Assembly (NCBI RefSeq): GCF_008274825.1
Contig: NZ_CP030848.1
Location: forward strand, 868,001 to 932,000
Reading direction: 5' to 3'
Source: Sphingobacterium hotanense
GTDB taxonomy: Bacteria; Bacteroidota; Bacteroidia; Sphingobacteriales; Sphingobacteriaceae
DNA: 64,000 bases
Part shown: piece after piece, positions 19,080-27,647 of the stretch
Layout: every line of letters starts with the position of its first letter
How positions within the stretch are numbered: the stretch's first letter is position 1
Position numbers and translations under genes: made by a program
Notes under the pieces: generated by a model
What the model was told of the DNA's origin: nothing
Databases searched by the model: none
The model's input: only the letters and a program-made list of their open reading frames with translations

Positions 19080-20300
19080 TTACCATTTATAAGACAGGGA
19101 GATACCTGGTGCATGGATATTGGTTTCGTATGCTCCGTGAAGCAATGTTTCCGCATTGGTAGTCGTACGCTTCAAGATCTTTTGGAATACATAGGCGGCA
19201 GACATTTCCCATTTCGGATTGAACTTGTAGGATACACCCCCAGCAGCCATGATACGGTTATTATCCGGCGTCTCTGGATATACATATTTCGCTTGAACCG
19301 GCGTGTAAACATAACCCGCACCTACACGTAATGCCAATGCATCGTTCACGTCGTAGTTGATACCTGCTTTACCCGAGAAGGCATTTTGATATCTCTTCTC
19401 CGAACGTGTGTCTTGCAATACCGGTGTGTTCGTTTCGTAATCGAATACCAATTCTTTGTAGATATCGTAGTTGATCAATGATCCGTCGATTGCGGCTTGA
19501 ACTTTATCGCTCAGTGGGAATGCGATACCAATGTTGAATGTAGAAGGTAAAGGCAATTCGGCGTCGAATTTACCATTAGGGAAATTTGCTGCCAATGAAG
19601 TCGGAACCTCAAAAGTAGCGTCGCCACCTTCTAGTTTTGTAACAACTTTCGAACGGTAGCTTAAGGAGATGGCAAATTGATCTTCTAGGTTGTAGTGTAC
19701 CCCGACATTATAACCCATACCCGTACCTGTTCCCTTTAGGGTTGCCTGTCCGGCAGTTCCATCCGGGTAGAACACAGGTAGAGCACGACCTAGATCAACC
19801 AATCCGATGTTATAAACAAATCCACCACCTACGCTGAACTGCTCAGTAAGCTTAAAGCTCAATGTTGGTTGTATATAAATTGCGCGCATAGAAAGGTGCG
19901 TCAGAGAGAAGCGTCCTGGCCATTCTTTGCCCCAATCTACCGAGCCACCGAAAGGTGTATAAACGCCGATACCGGCTTTCCACCAAGAGTTTTTCGGGCC
20001 AAAAGTAGCATAAGCACCAAATGGAGGCGAAATTTGAAATTTCGTATCGTGTGATTCCGTACTTCCATGTTCACGGAAAGCAGATCGGTACATAACAGCA
20101 CTAGCACCAACCTGAATGGCGTTGTGGTCCATCTTTACTAATGCACCCGGGTTGTAAAATATAGACGTTTCATCTATAAATAGTGCAGAACCTGCGCCGG
20201 CCATACCTACGGCTTTCTGACTTTGCGTATTCACTTGCGAGCCTTGTGCATGCAATAGAATAGGGGAAGCTAATAACAAACTCAGTAATAATCGTTTCAT
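19080..20300 (-). CDS. FadL/OmpP1-family outer-membrane transporter
   Basis: A 406-residue outer-membrane beta-barrel related to the long-chain fatty acid porin FadL. The signal peptide ends HAQG. The N-terminal hatch shows the family pattern KAVGMAGAGSALFIDE-SIFYNPGALVKM. Later strands carry alternating aromatic residues, and the last strand is APGISLSYKW. Members import fatty acids or other hydrophobic molecules. It is the first gene of a two-gene operon with an SGNH hydrolase lipoprotein. Confidence 0.9.
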   Translation of the reverse strand: MKRLLLSLLLASPILLHAQGSQVNTQSQKAVGMAGAGSALFIDETSIFYNPGALVKMDHNAIQVGASAVMYRSAFREHGSTESHDTKFQISPPFGAYATFGPKNSWWKAGIGVYTPFGGSVDWGKEWPGRFSLTHLSMRAIYIQPTLSFKLTEQFSVGGGFVYNIGLVDLGRALPVFYPDGTAGQATLKGTGTGMGYNVGVHYNLEDQFAISLSYRSKVVTKLEGGDATFEVPTSLAANFPNGKFDAELPLPSTFNIGIAFPLSDKVQAAIDGSLINYDIYKELVFDYETNTPVLQDTRSEKRYQNAFSGKAGINYDVNDALALRVGAGYVYTPVQAKYVYPETPDNNRIMAAGGVSYKFNPKWEMSAAYVFQKILKRTTTNAETLLHGAYETNIHAPGISLSYKW

Positions 20301-20475
20301 ATAAATATTGATTAGCGTTTTTTCAAATTAGATTTGATATGCTAACATAGCATTTTTTTATTAATTAAAATAAAAATATTTGTCACAATTTAATAATATG
20401 CGAGTAAATGAATATCGTTCAAACATATTTGCATATTAAATGGTTATCTTTAGGAATACAATTCTAAAAGATATT

Positions 20476-20973
20476 ATGGCACAAATTAAATTCAAGGGCA
20501 ACGCAGTTCATTCGGAAGGAAACCTACCTAAAGTAGGCGATACTGCTCCAAACTTCACACTAACAGCAGGCGACCTTTCGTCTAAGTCATTGAGCGACTT
20601 CAAAGGTAAGAAAGTTATTTTAAATATATTCCCGAGTATCGATACTGGTACATGCGCCGCGTCTGTACGCCAATTCAATGAAAAGGCAACAAGCTTAGAT
20701 AATACAGTTGTTTTAGGTATCTCTAAAGATCTTCCTTTTGCACACTCACGCTTCTGTGCAGCAGAGGGAATCGAAAATGTAATCACCCTATCAGACTTTA
20801 AAGACAATGCTTTCGCAGACGCTTACGGCGTTAAGTTCGCAGACGGTCCTCTAGCAGGTCTGTTAAGCCGCTCCGTAGTGGTAATCGACGAAGAAGGTAA
20901 AGTAGTTTATACCGAGCAGGTAGAAGAAACTACCGAAGAGCCGGATTATGATAAAGCACTGGCTAGTATTTAA
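20476..20973 (+). CDS. tpx: Thiol peroxidase Tpx
   Basis: Atypical 2-Cys peroxiredoxin (165 residues) that reduces lipid and hydrogen peroxides with thioredoxin. The peroxidatic Cys60 lies in SIDTGTCAASVR and the resolving Cys94 in SRFCAAEG, the same spacing as the E. coli Tpx pair. The start at 20476 (MAQIKFKGNAV) matches the family N-terminus; an upstream in-frame start at 20440 is rejected. The stop codon TAA is the first unit of a 7-bp repeat array, followed by a terminator. Confidence 0.95.
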   Translation: MAQIKFKGNAVHSEGNLPKVGDTAPNFTLTAGDLSSKSLSDFKGKKVILNIFPSIDTGTCAASVRQFNEKATSLDNTVVLGISKDLPFAHSRFCAAEGIENVITLSDFKDNAFADAYGVKFADGPLAGLLSRSVVVIDEEGKVVYTEQVEETTEEPDYDKALASI

Positions 20974-21010
20974 ATATTAGATATAAGATTTTAGACATTA
21001 GATCTTAGAG
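20971..21010 (+). repeat. 7-bp repeat array at the tpx stop codon
   Basis: Six heptamer units run from the stop codon: TAAATAT, TAGATAT, AAGATTT, TAGACAT, TAGATCT, TAGAG. The array is in register with the TAA, so TAG recurs every 7 bases and falls in successive reading frames. It abuts the tpx terminator. Confidence 0.8.
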
Positions 21011-21037
21011 TAGGGCGCCGATTAGGCGCCTTTATTT
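21011..21037 (+). terminator. Terminator of tpx
   Basis: GGCGCC (21014-21019) and GGCGCC (21025-21030), self-complementary arms with a 5-base loop, are followed by TTTATTTG. Confidence 0.75.
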
Positions 21038-21043
21038 GTGGGT

Positions 21044-21232
21044 TGTTTTGAACCAGGAAAGGAAGGGTGCAAGGATGGTCAGGATCGGGCAATGTGACGT
21101 ATGATCGATTGTATTTTTATAGGAGACGTTTCACTAAACGCATGATATCAATACCGTAAATGTGCATACCACTATACGACACGATACCCGATCCTGTTCA
21201 TCCTTGCATTCTTCCTTTCCTGGTTCAAGACA
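21044..21232. repeat. Long inverted repeat, family built on GAACCAGGAAAGGAAG
   Basis: The left arm at 21044-21089 and right arm at 21187-21232 match at about 41 of 46 positions as inverted copies. Weaker pairing extends inward to about 21106/21170. The arms contain the motifs GAACCAGGAAAGGAAG, TGCAAGGATG and CAGGATC. A central spacer of about 60-97 bases holds no ORF. A second member lies at 46249-46387. More degenerate direct copies of the arm start (TTGTTTTGAA) appear reverse-complemented at 21241-21296. Confidence 0.8.
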
Positions 21233-21300
21233 AACTTCACTTCATTTCCTAATTCAAAACAAAATTTCCTTTCTAACCAAAAGTTCAAAACAACCCCCTT

Positions 21301-21332
21301 AAAAACAAAAAAGCGAACCATTACAGTCCGCT
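21301..21332 (-). terminator. Terminator of metZ
   Basis: On the minus strand AGCGGAC / GTTCGCT (one G-U pair, 7-base loop) is followed by TTTTTTGTTTTT. Confidence 0.75.
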
Positions 21333-21334
21333 CA

Positions 21335-21369
21335 AGGTCTAAAATCTTATATCTAATGTCTAATATCTA
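21335..21369 (-). repeat. 7-bp repeat array at the metZ stop codon
   Basis: Minus-strand units TAGATAT, TAGACAT, TAGATAT, AAGATTT, TAGACCT begin exactly with the metZ stop TAG. This is the same layout as at tpx, so the two convergent genes carry mirror-image arrays. Confidence 0.8.
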
Positions 21370-22536
21370 GCTCGCCCCCAATGCCTGCAAAATATCGCCG
21401 ATAATATCTTCTTGTTCTTCGATACCTACGGAAAGGCGCACCGTTCCGGGGCGGATACCTAGCTTTTCGCGTTCGGCTTCGGAGAGTTTAGAGTGCGTTG
21501 TTGTTGCCGGATGCGTCGCGATACTGCGGGCATCACCGAGGTTGGAGGTGTATTTTATCATTTTGAGGGCATCCAAGAATTTGAATGCGCGTTCTTTTCC
21601 GCCTTTCACTTCAAACGTCACGATACCACCGCCTGCTTTCATCTGCTTTTTCGCCAATTCATACTGCGGGTGCGAGGGTAGGAAAGGGTATTTAACGTCG
21701 GCAATTTCGGGATGCTGCTCTAAAGTCTGTGCCAATGCCAGCGCATTCGAACAGTGTCTGTCCATGCGCAATCCTAATGTTTCGATACTCTTTGAAAGTA
21801 CCCAAGCATTAAATGGCGACATGGAAGGACCGGTATGGCGAATCAAGAACATCATTTTGTCCATCAATTCTTTCTTTCCCACAACTACGCCACCCAACAC
21901 GCGACCTTGACCATCCATATATTTTGTTGCTGAGTGGATGGACAGATCGAACCCATATTGCAAGGGTTTCTGAAGGTAAGGCGTTGCGAAGCAGTTATCG
22001 ATGGCAAAGATAATGTGTGGATATTTCTTTTTAAGTCCGCCTAACCATTCCAGATCCACCAATTCAAGGCCAGGGTTGGACGGCGACTCTAAGAATATAA
22101 ATTTCGTATTGGGTTGAATGGCTTTCTCCCACTCGTCTTGATTGATGGCATCCACATAAGTCGTGGTAACACCCCAACGTGGGAATAGCTGCGTGAACAA
22201 CTGATGCGTAGATCCAAAAATGGCGCGCGAAGATACGATGTGGTCACCACTTTCAATGAACCCCGCGAAGGTCGCAAAAACTGCTCCCATGCCCGAAGCA
22301 AACGCTAAACCAGCCTCTGCATTTTCTAACAGACAAACCTTATTGATAAATTCTGTTGTGTTCGGATTCGCATAACGAGAATAAACCATCCCTTCCTCTT
22401 CTTCTGCAAAAACAGCACGCCCTTGATCGGCACTGTCAAAAATAAAACTTGAGGTAAGGTAAAGAGGAACAGAGTGTTCGCGTAATGCGGAGCGCTGTGC
22501 TTGCTCGCGGATGATTTTGGATTGTTCGTTGTTCAT
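21367..22536 (-). CDS. metZ: O-succinylhomoserine sulfhydrylase
   Basis: PLP-dependent Cys/Met-metabolism enzyme (389 residues) that makes homocysteine from O-succinylhomoserine and sulfide. The PLP lysine is K205 in HSATKYMDGQGRVLGG. The SRYANPNT and ASGMGAVFATF phosphate- and cofactor-loop motifs are present, and the SATKYMDGQGR form favours MetZ over cystathionine synthase or lyase. The ATG at 22536 is used; the longer frame starts with TTG at 22545, inside the -7 element. The gene is monocistronic with its own terminator. Confidence 0.9.
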   Translation of the reverse strand: MNNEQSKIIREQAQRSALREHSVPLYLTSSFIFDSADQGRAVFAEEEEGMVYSRYANPNTTEFINKVCLLENAEAGLAFASGMGAVFATFAGFIESGDHIVSSRAIFGSTHQLFTQLFPRWGVTTTYVDAINQDEWEKAIQPNTKFIFLESPSNPGLELVDLEWLGGLKKKYPHIIFAIDNCFATPYLQKPLQYGFDLSIHSATKYMDGQGRVLGGVVVGKKELMDKMMFLIRHTGPSMSPFNAWVLSKSIETLGLRMDRHCSNALALAQTLEQHPEIADVKYPFLPSHPQYELAKKQMKAGGGIVTFEVKGGKERAFKFLDALKMIKYTSNLGDARSIATHPATTTHSKLSEAEREKLGIRPGTVRLSVGIEEQEDIIGDILQALGAS

Positions 22537-22542
22537 GATGGG

Positions 22543-22550
22543 CAAATTTA
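22543..22550 (-). promoter_or_regulatory. -7 promoter element of metZ, possibly leaderless
   Basis: On the minus strand TAAATTTG matches TAnnTTTG exactly, and only six bases separate it from the metZ ATG. A transcript from this element would begin at or next to the start codon. Confidence 0.45.
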
Positions 22551-22650
22551 TTTACTTTTATGCATAAACTACTAATCTTGTCGAATTTATTTTTGATTTT
22601 TTTTTGAGTGATGGCCTCTTCGGTGCTAGCATAGGGCAACGTTTGCTTAT

Positions 22651-22733
22651 AACCCTTTCAAAGCCCTTTCAAACCCAATGTAAAACCCTTTCACAACCGC
22701 TCGCGAACGGCTTTGAAAGGGCTATACATTGGG
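22651..22733. repeat. 60-bp palindrome with 11-bp modules (copy 1)
   Basis: Bases 22674-22733 form a 60-base near-palindrome (25 of 30 positions pair) from CCCAATGTA to TACATTGGG around CTCGCGAACGG. Two further CCCTTTCAAA modules precede it at 22653-22672. A perfect relative lies at 46522-46581 with the same total length and the same CCCAAT...CCGC framework. Confidence 0.75.
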
Positions 22734-22791
22734 ACAGATATGTTGTTTACTTTTCGGAGCTCAGTAGAAGAAATTTGTTTGCTGAGCACGA

Positions 22792-23082
22792 TTAACTTCC
22801 AGCGATTGGACTTCCGAAAATGCCGACCGCCAATTCCGCCCAAAGAATGATCAACAGGAAAAGGACGATTGCGGTTCCAATCCAAAAGTTTCTTTTGTTC
22901 TTTACGTTTCTCCACAAGAGGTCGATAATGAATACCGAACCGAATAATAGAATGCCCGCTACCAAAAAGTCGATTGCGTTCCAATTAACCTCATTTGTAA
23001 ATTGCATAGCTACTATCGGAATGCATAAAAGAACGACAGGGATAAAATAGATCCAGCGTTGTGGGGTGTGATTTGTTATCAT
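22792..23082 (-). CDS. Small three-helix membrane protein, unknown
   Basis: A 96-residue protein with three predicted transmembrane helices (about residues 11-27, 37-57 and 66-88) separated by short charged loops (WRNVKNKRN). I recognise no functional motif. The composition, an ATG start and lack of overlap with other genes support a real gene. It lies alone between the repeat-bearing metZ upstream region and the divergent fucosidase operon. Confidence 0.6.
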   Translation of the reverse strand: MITNHTPQRWIYFIPVVLLCIPIVAMQFTNEVNWNAIDFLVAGILLFGSVFIIDLLWRNVKNKRNFWIGTAIVLFLLIILWAELAVGIFGSPIAGS

Positions 23083-23274
23083 AATCTTTTGTTATTAAAA
23101 GTACTTTGAAATACAAAGTAAAATATTAGAAACGATTGCTGCAAGTTTTTTGGATAATATTTTAACTAGGTTGGAATAAATCGTTTATCGATACGTTTAT
23201 GAGGGTAACATTCTAATCGGTAATCTTTTTATTCGTTTTCGAATTGAGTATCTTGAGGGCACATTTAGCATTAT

Positions 23275-25176
23275 ATGAAAAGAACTAAACTATTATCTAT
23301 CCTATTATTTACTCCTTTTTTAAGTATGGCTCAAACAGAGCCCGCGCCTTATGGCGCAACCCCATCTGAGCGCCAACTGCGTTGGCATGAGATGGAAATG
23401 TACACCTTGATTCATTTTACGCCGACAACTTTTCAAAATAAGGAGTGGGGCTATGGGGATGCTGATCCCAAAATATTTAATCCGACGAAATTTGACGCCA
23501 ATCAGATTGCTGCTGCGGCAGCTGCTGGAGGTTTTAAAGGGCTGATTTCGGTGGCAAAACATCACGATGGTTTTTGTTTATGGCCCACGGCTACGACCGA
23601 GTATTCGGTAGCGAGTTCGCCATGGAAAGAAGGCAAAGGGGATATGGTCCGCGAGTTTAAGAAAGCGTCGCATGCTAATGGACTGCAGTTTGGCGTGTAC
23701 CTATCTGCTTGGGATCGTAATGATACCCGTTATGGCACAAAAGCTTACGCCGATGCATATCGAGAGCAATTAACCGAATTGATGAGCAATTATGGGGAGC
23801 TATTTACATCATGGCATGATGGCGCCAATGGCGGGGATGGCTACTATGGCGGTAAAAACGAAAAGCGAACGATCGACCGTTCTACTTACTATGAGTGGCA
23901 TGAAAAAACCTGGCCTATCGTGCGCAAGCTGCAGCCGATGGCGATGATTTTTTCTGACGTCGGACCGGACATGCGCTGGGTGGGGAATGAGAAAGGCTTT
24001 GCAGCCGAAACTTCTTGGTCAACATTGACGCCAAAAAGTAAAGACGGCAAACCTCCGGTGCCGGGACAGGTTGATGAAACCAATTTGTCCACAGGAGATC
24101 GTGGTGGGGAATATTGGATTCCTGCAGAGTGTGATGTTCCGCAGCGACCGGGATGGTTTTACCACGAGGATCAGAATGATCGTGTGAAGACTCCGGATCA
24201 GTTATTTGAAATCTACCTGAAGTCCGTAGGCAGAGGGGGAGGAATGAACCTAGGTTTAGCGCCAATGCCGGAGGGTATCTTACATGATAACGATATTTTA
24301 TCTTTAAAATCCTTTGGACAGAAGTTGAAAGAAACCTTTAAAACTGACCTGACAGCAGGGGCGATGGCGAAGGCAAGCAATGTGCGAGAGAACCACGAGC
24401 AGTTTTCGACCGCAAAATTGTTTGATGGTGATCGTTACTCGTATTATGCGTCGGATGATCAGGTATTGAATCCGAGCGTTGAGATTTCCCTCCCGAGTGC
24501 GCAGACATTTGATTTGATTCGTTTACGCGAAAACATTAAGCTTGGTCAGCGTTTAGACAGTGTGAAGATCTCAGTTTGGGAAAATAGCAGTTGGAAATTA
24601 ATCGGCGAGGCGACGAGTATCGGCGCAAATCGCTTAATTAAATTAGCGAGTCCGGTAACGGCGCAGCGTTTGAAGGTTGACTTATTCGCACCCGTAGCGC
24701 CAACTTTAAGCGAGTTTGCGTTGTTTAAAGAGGCAGCATCGAATTTTGGATTGGCAACGACAGAACGCAAGCGCGTTGCGAAACAGGACATGACAATTAT
24801 TTCGGCAGATAAGCATGTTAGCAATGCGATCGACAATAATTTGAGAAGTATTTGGGAGACCACGACCAGCAGAAGCAAATTTATTGAGATTCGCTTAACA
24901 AAGAATGAATGGCTGACGGGGATGCAATATACGCCACGACAAGATGCAAAGCTTGCTGGTGTGCCGACGAAATATAAAGTCTATAGCAGTAAAGATGGGA
25001 AAGCTTGGCAAACCGTCGCTATCGGCGAGTTTTCGAATATAAAGGCAAATGCAACCGCACAGATGATCAATTTTTCTACGCCCGTTGAGGCCCATTATAT
25101 TCGATTTGAACCTATCGAAGTGTTAAGTGAGGATAAAGCTTTCTCTGTTGCCGAGTTTGATTTATTTGTAAAATAA
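23275..25176 (+). CDS. Alpha-L-fucosidase, GH29 family
   Basis: Exported glycoside hydrolase (633 residues, signal MKRTKLLSILLFTPFLSMAQ). The barrel begins with LRWHEMEMYTLIHFTPTTF. The conserved AKHHDGFCLWPT and the nucleophile region SWHDGANGG (Asp182) identify GH29; the sequence looks closest to the 1,3/1,4-specific branch. After about residue 345 there are two F5/8-type C (carbohydrate-binding) modules, as suggested by repeated jelly-roll segments around residues 370-480 and 505-633. It releases fucose from glycans at the periplasm or cell surface. One base separates it from the GH95 gene, so the two form an operon. Confidence 0.9.
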   Translation: MKRTKLLSILLFTPFLSMAQTEPAPYGATPSERQLRWHEMEMYTLIHFTPTTFQNKEWGYGDADPKIFNPTKFDANQIAAAAAAGGFKGLISVAKHHDGFCLWPTATTEYSVASSPWKEGKGDMVREFKKASHANGLQFGVYLSAWDRNDTRYGTKAYADAYREQLTELMSNYGELFTSWHDGANGGDGYYGGKNEKRTIDRSTYYEWHEKTWPIVRKLQPMAMIFSDVGPDMRWVGNEKGFAAETSWSTLTPKSKDGKPPVPGQVDETNLSTGDRGGEYWIPAECDVPQRPGWFYHEDQNDRVKTPDQLFEIYLKSVGRGGGMNLGLAPMPEGILHDNDILSLKSFGQKLKETFKTDLTAGAMAKASNVRENHEQFSTAKLFDGDRYSYYASDDQVLNPSVEISLPSAQTFDLIRLRENIKLGQRLDSVKISVWENSSWKLIGEATSIGANRLIKLASPVTAQRLKVDLFAPVAPTLSEFALFKEAASNFGLATTERKRVAKQDMTIISADKHVSNAIDNNLRSIWETTTSRSKFIEIRLTKNEWLTGMQYTPRQDAKLAGVPTKYKVYSSKDGKAWQTVAIGEFSNIKANATAQMINFSTPVEAHYIRFEPIEVLSEDKAFSVAEFDLFVK

Positions 25177-25177
25177 T

Positions 25178-27511
25178 ATGAGGTATATACTTGCTGTCGT
25201 TTTATCAGGTTTTGTTTCCTTTTCATCTGCGCAGGACATGAAGCTTCGTTATGATCAGCCTGCGAAACATTGGGAAGAGACTTTGCCCCTAGGGAACGGT
25301 TTGATTGGGATGATGCCCGATGGGAAAGTATCCGATGAGCAGCTGGTTTTGAATGAGATCTCTTTATGGTCTGGAAGTCCGCAGGATGCAAACAATTATG
25401 ACGCACATAAGAGTGTTTCCAAGATACAAGAGCTGCTTTTTCAAGGTAGAAACGACTTAGCGGAGCAATTAGTCAATCAAAACTTCGTATGTACCGGGGC
25501 AGGCTCAGGTGGTGGGAAGGGAGCATTGCAGCCCTACGGCTGTTTCCAAAATTTTGGCTTTCTGAATTTTCTGCATTTCGATATCGACGAGGTTAGTAAC
25601 TACCAGCGCTCTCTGGATATCTCTACCGCACGTGCGCAGACTAGCTTTACGGCAGCAGGAGTAAAGTATCAACGTGACTATTTTACTTCCTTTGCGGACA
25701 ACGCAGGCGTCGTTCATTTGACGGCGAATAAGCGAAAGTCTATTGGCTTTGCGCTACATTTCTATAGAGATGAAAATATCAAGTCCTATCAGATCAAGGA
25801 TAACGAAATAACGATCGAGGGGCGTTTGCCCGACGGTAAGGGCGGCGATGGAATGCGCTTTGCAGCGAAGATCAAGGTCATTGCAAAAGGTGGTTCGCTG
25901 ATGAACTATGATAATCAGCTCGTGATAAAAAAGGCCGATGAGGCATTGGTTTTGTTTGTTGCCAGCACAGATTATTACGATCATGACCCAGTAGCGTACG
26001 TTACGGCAGAGATGGATAAGTTGAAAGGTAAATCCTACAAGCAATTAGCAAAGGCACATCAAAAGGCCTACGAGCCGTTATTCTCACGTGTAGATTTAAA
26101 ACTTGCCCAAGATAGGAGTCAGGAATCGGTACCAACGCCTCAGCGGATAGCTAATTTCTATCAAGATCCAGCATCGGATCCGGGTTTGGCAGCACTGTAT
26201 TATCAATACGGTCGATATCTGAGCCTATCGAGTGCGGCTCCAGATTTCCCAAATGCATTGCCACCGAATCTGCAGGGTTTATGGGCGCATCGTATCCAGA
26301 CGCCATGGAATGGCGATTATCATTTGAACATCAATGCGCAAATGAACCATTGGGGCGTTGAAGTGAGCAACTTATCGGAATATCATAAGCCCTTTATCAA
26401 TCTGATCAAAAAGATTGCGAAGGAAGGAGAGAAGACTGCGAAGGCGTATTACAATGCGCCGGGTTGGGTGGTCTACATGATCACGAACGTTTGGGGATTT
26501 TCGGCTCCCGGGGAGAGTGCCTCCTGGGGAGCGAGTACCGCGTCGGGATGGCTTTGCAATCATTTGTGGGAGCATTATCTGTTTACCCAGGATAAGGCGT
26601 ATTTGAAAGAGGTATATCCTGTTCTGAAGGGTGCAGCGGTATTTTATAAGGCGACCTTAGTGAAGGATCCGAAGACTGGTTGGCTGGTTACTTCGCCTTC
26701 TATTTCACCGGAGAATGGCTTCAAGTTAGCCAATGGCAAGCGTGCTGCGGTGGTGATGGGGCCTACAATAGATAATCAGATTGTGCGCGAGCTCTATCAG
26801 GCTGTTATCGCTGCGGGAAAGGAGTTGGGTGAGGATGAAGCATTTTCTGATAGCTTACAGCAGGATTTGAAACTTACTCCACCGGCTGTACAGATCAGCA
26901 AATCGGGCAGAGTAATGGAATGGTTAACGGACTATGAAGAGACAGATCCGGAGCATCGCCATGTTTCTCATTTATACGGGTTGTATCCGGCCAATTTTAT
27001 ATCACCTGTCAGCAGCCCGGAATGGGCTGAGGCGGCAAAGAAAACCTTAGCGGTTCGCGGCGACGAGGGGACAGGCTGGTCGCGCGCTTGGAAGATTTTG
27101 TTTTGGGCTCGACTGCATGATGGAGACCACGCTTTAGAGATCCTTAGACAGCTGTTGCGCCCGGCGACAGTCGGTGCGACTTCTTATTCCGGGTCGGGTG
27201 CCGGAACCTATCCAAACTTGTTCTGTGCGCATCCGCCTTTTCAAATCGATGGTAATTTCGGTGGTTCGGCGGGTATCGCCGAGATGCTGTTGCAGAGCCA
27301 CGATGGCTATATTCATTTATTACCTGCCCTACCCGGAATTTGGAAGGATGGTGAATTGAAAGGTCTGAAAGCGAGAGGTAATTTTACTGTTGATATAAAA
27401 TGGCGAAACGGTCGAGTTGTTGATTATCGTATTTCAGCGGCGAAAGCGGGAAACGTGAAAGTACTGGTAAATGGTGCACTACAAGACGTACAAGTTTCCG
27501 TGATAAAATAA
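25178..27511 (+). CDS. Alpha-L-fucosidase, GH95 family
   Basis: Exported glycoside hydrolase of 777 residues (signal ending SSAQ) of the GH95 inverting fucosidase type. The N-terminal beta-domain starts LRYDQPAKHWEETLPLGNG-IG. In the (alpha/alpha)6 barrel, NINAQMNHW (Asn384, Asn386), TSPSISPENGF (Glu512) and FQIDGNFGG (Asp691) correspond by family knowledge to the active-site Asn, Glu and Asp set. Some GH95 members act on alpha-L-galactosides instead, which the sequence cannot exclude. It lies directly downstream of the GH29 gene and probably acts with it on fucosylated host or plant glycans. Confidence 0.92.
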   Translation: MRYILAVVLSGFVSFSSAQDMKLRYDQPAKHWEETLPLGNGLIGMMPDGKVSDEQLVLNEISLWSGSPQDANNYDAHKSVSKIQELLFQGRNDLAEQLVNQNFVCTGAGSGGGKGALQPYGCFQNFGFLNFLHFDIDEVSNYQRSLDISTARAQTSFTAAGVKYQRDYFTSFADNAGVVHLTANKRKSIGFALHFYRDENIKSYQIKDNEITIEGRLPDGKGGDGMRFAAKIKVIAKGGSLMNYDNQLVIKKADEALVLFVASTDYYDHDPVAYVTAEMDKLKGKSYKQLAKAHQKAYEPLFSRVDLKLAQDRSQESVPTPQRIANFYQDPASDPGLAALYYQYGRYLSLSSAAPDFPNALPPNLQGLWAHRIQTPWNGDYHLNINAQMNHWGVEVSNLSEYHKPFINLIKKIAKEGEKTAKAYYNAPGWVVYMITNVWGFSAPGESASWGASTASGWLCNHLWEHYLFTQDKAYLKEVYPVLKGAAVFYKATLVKDPKTGWLVTSPSISPENGFKLANGKRAAVVMGPTIDNQIVRELYQAVIAAGKELGEDEAFSDSLQQDLKLTPPAVQISKSGRVMEWLTDYEETDPEHRHVSHLYGLYPANFISPVSSPEWAEAAKKTLAVRGDEGTGWSRAWKILFWARLHDGDHALEILRQLLRPATVGATSYSGSGAGTYPNLFCAHPPFQIDGNFGGSAGIAEMLLQSHDGYIHLLPALPGIWKDGELKGLKARGNFTVDIKWRNGRVVDYRISAAKAGNVKVLVNGALQDVQVSVIK

Positions 27512-27647
27512 CTATTGTTACATAGGTTTTTGACCCGTAAATTTCGTTGAGGTACTCAATGAATTTAGGGGTTCGTTATTTTAAACTTAACCTGAAAATA
27601 GGGTGTAAGTAATTTCTTTCTTCTATTTTTTTCAATATAAAATAAGG

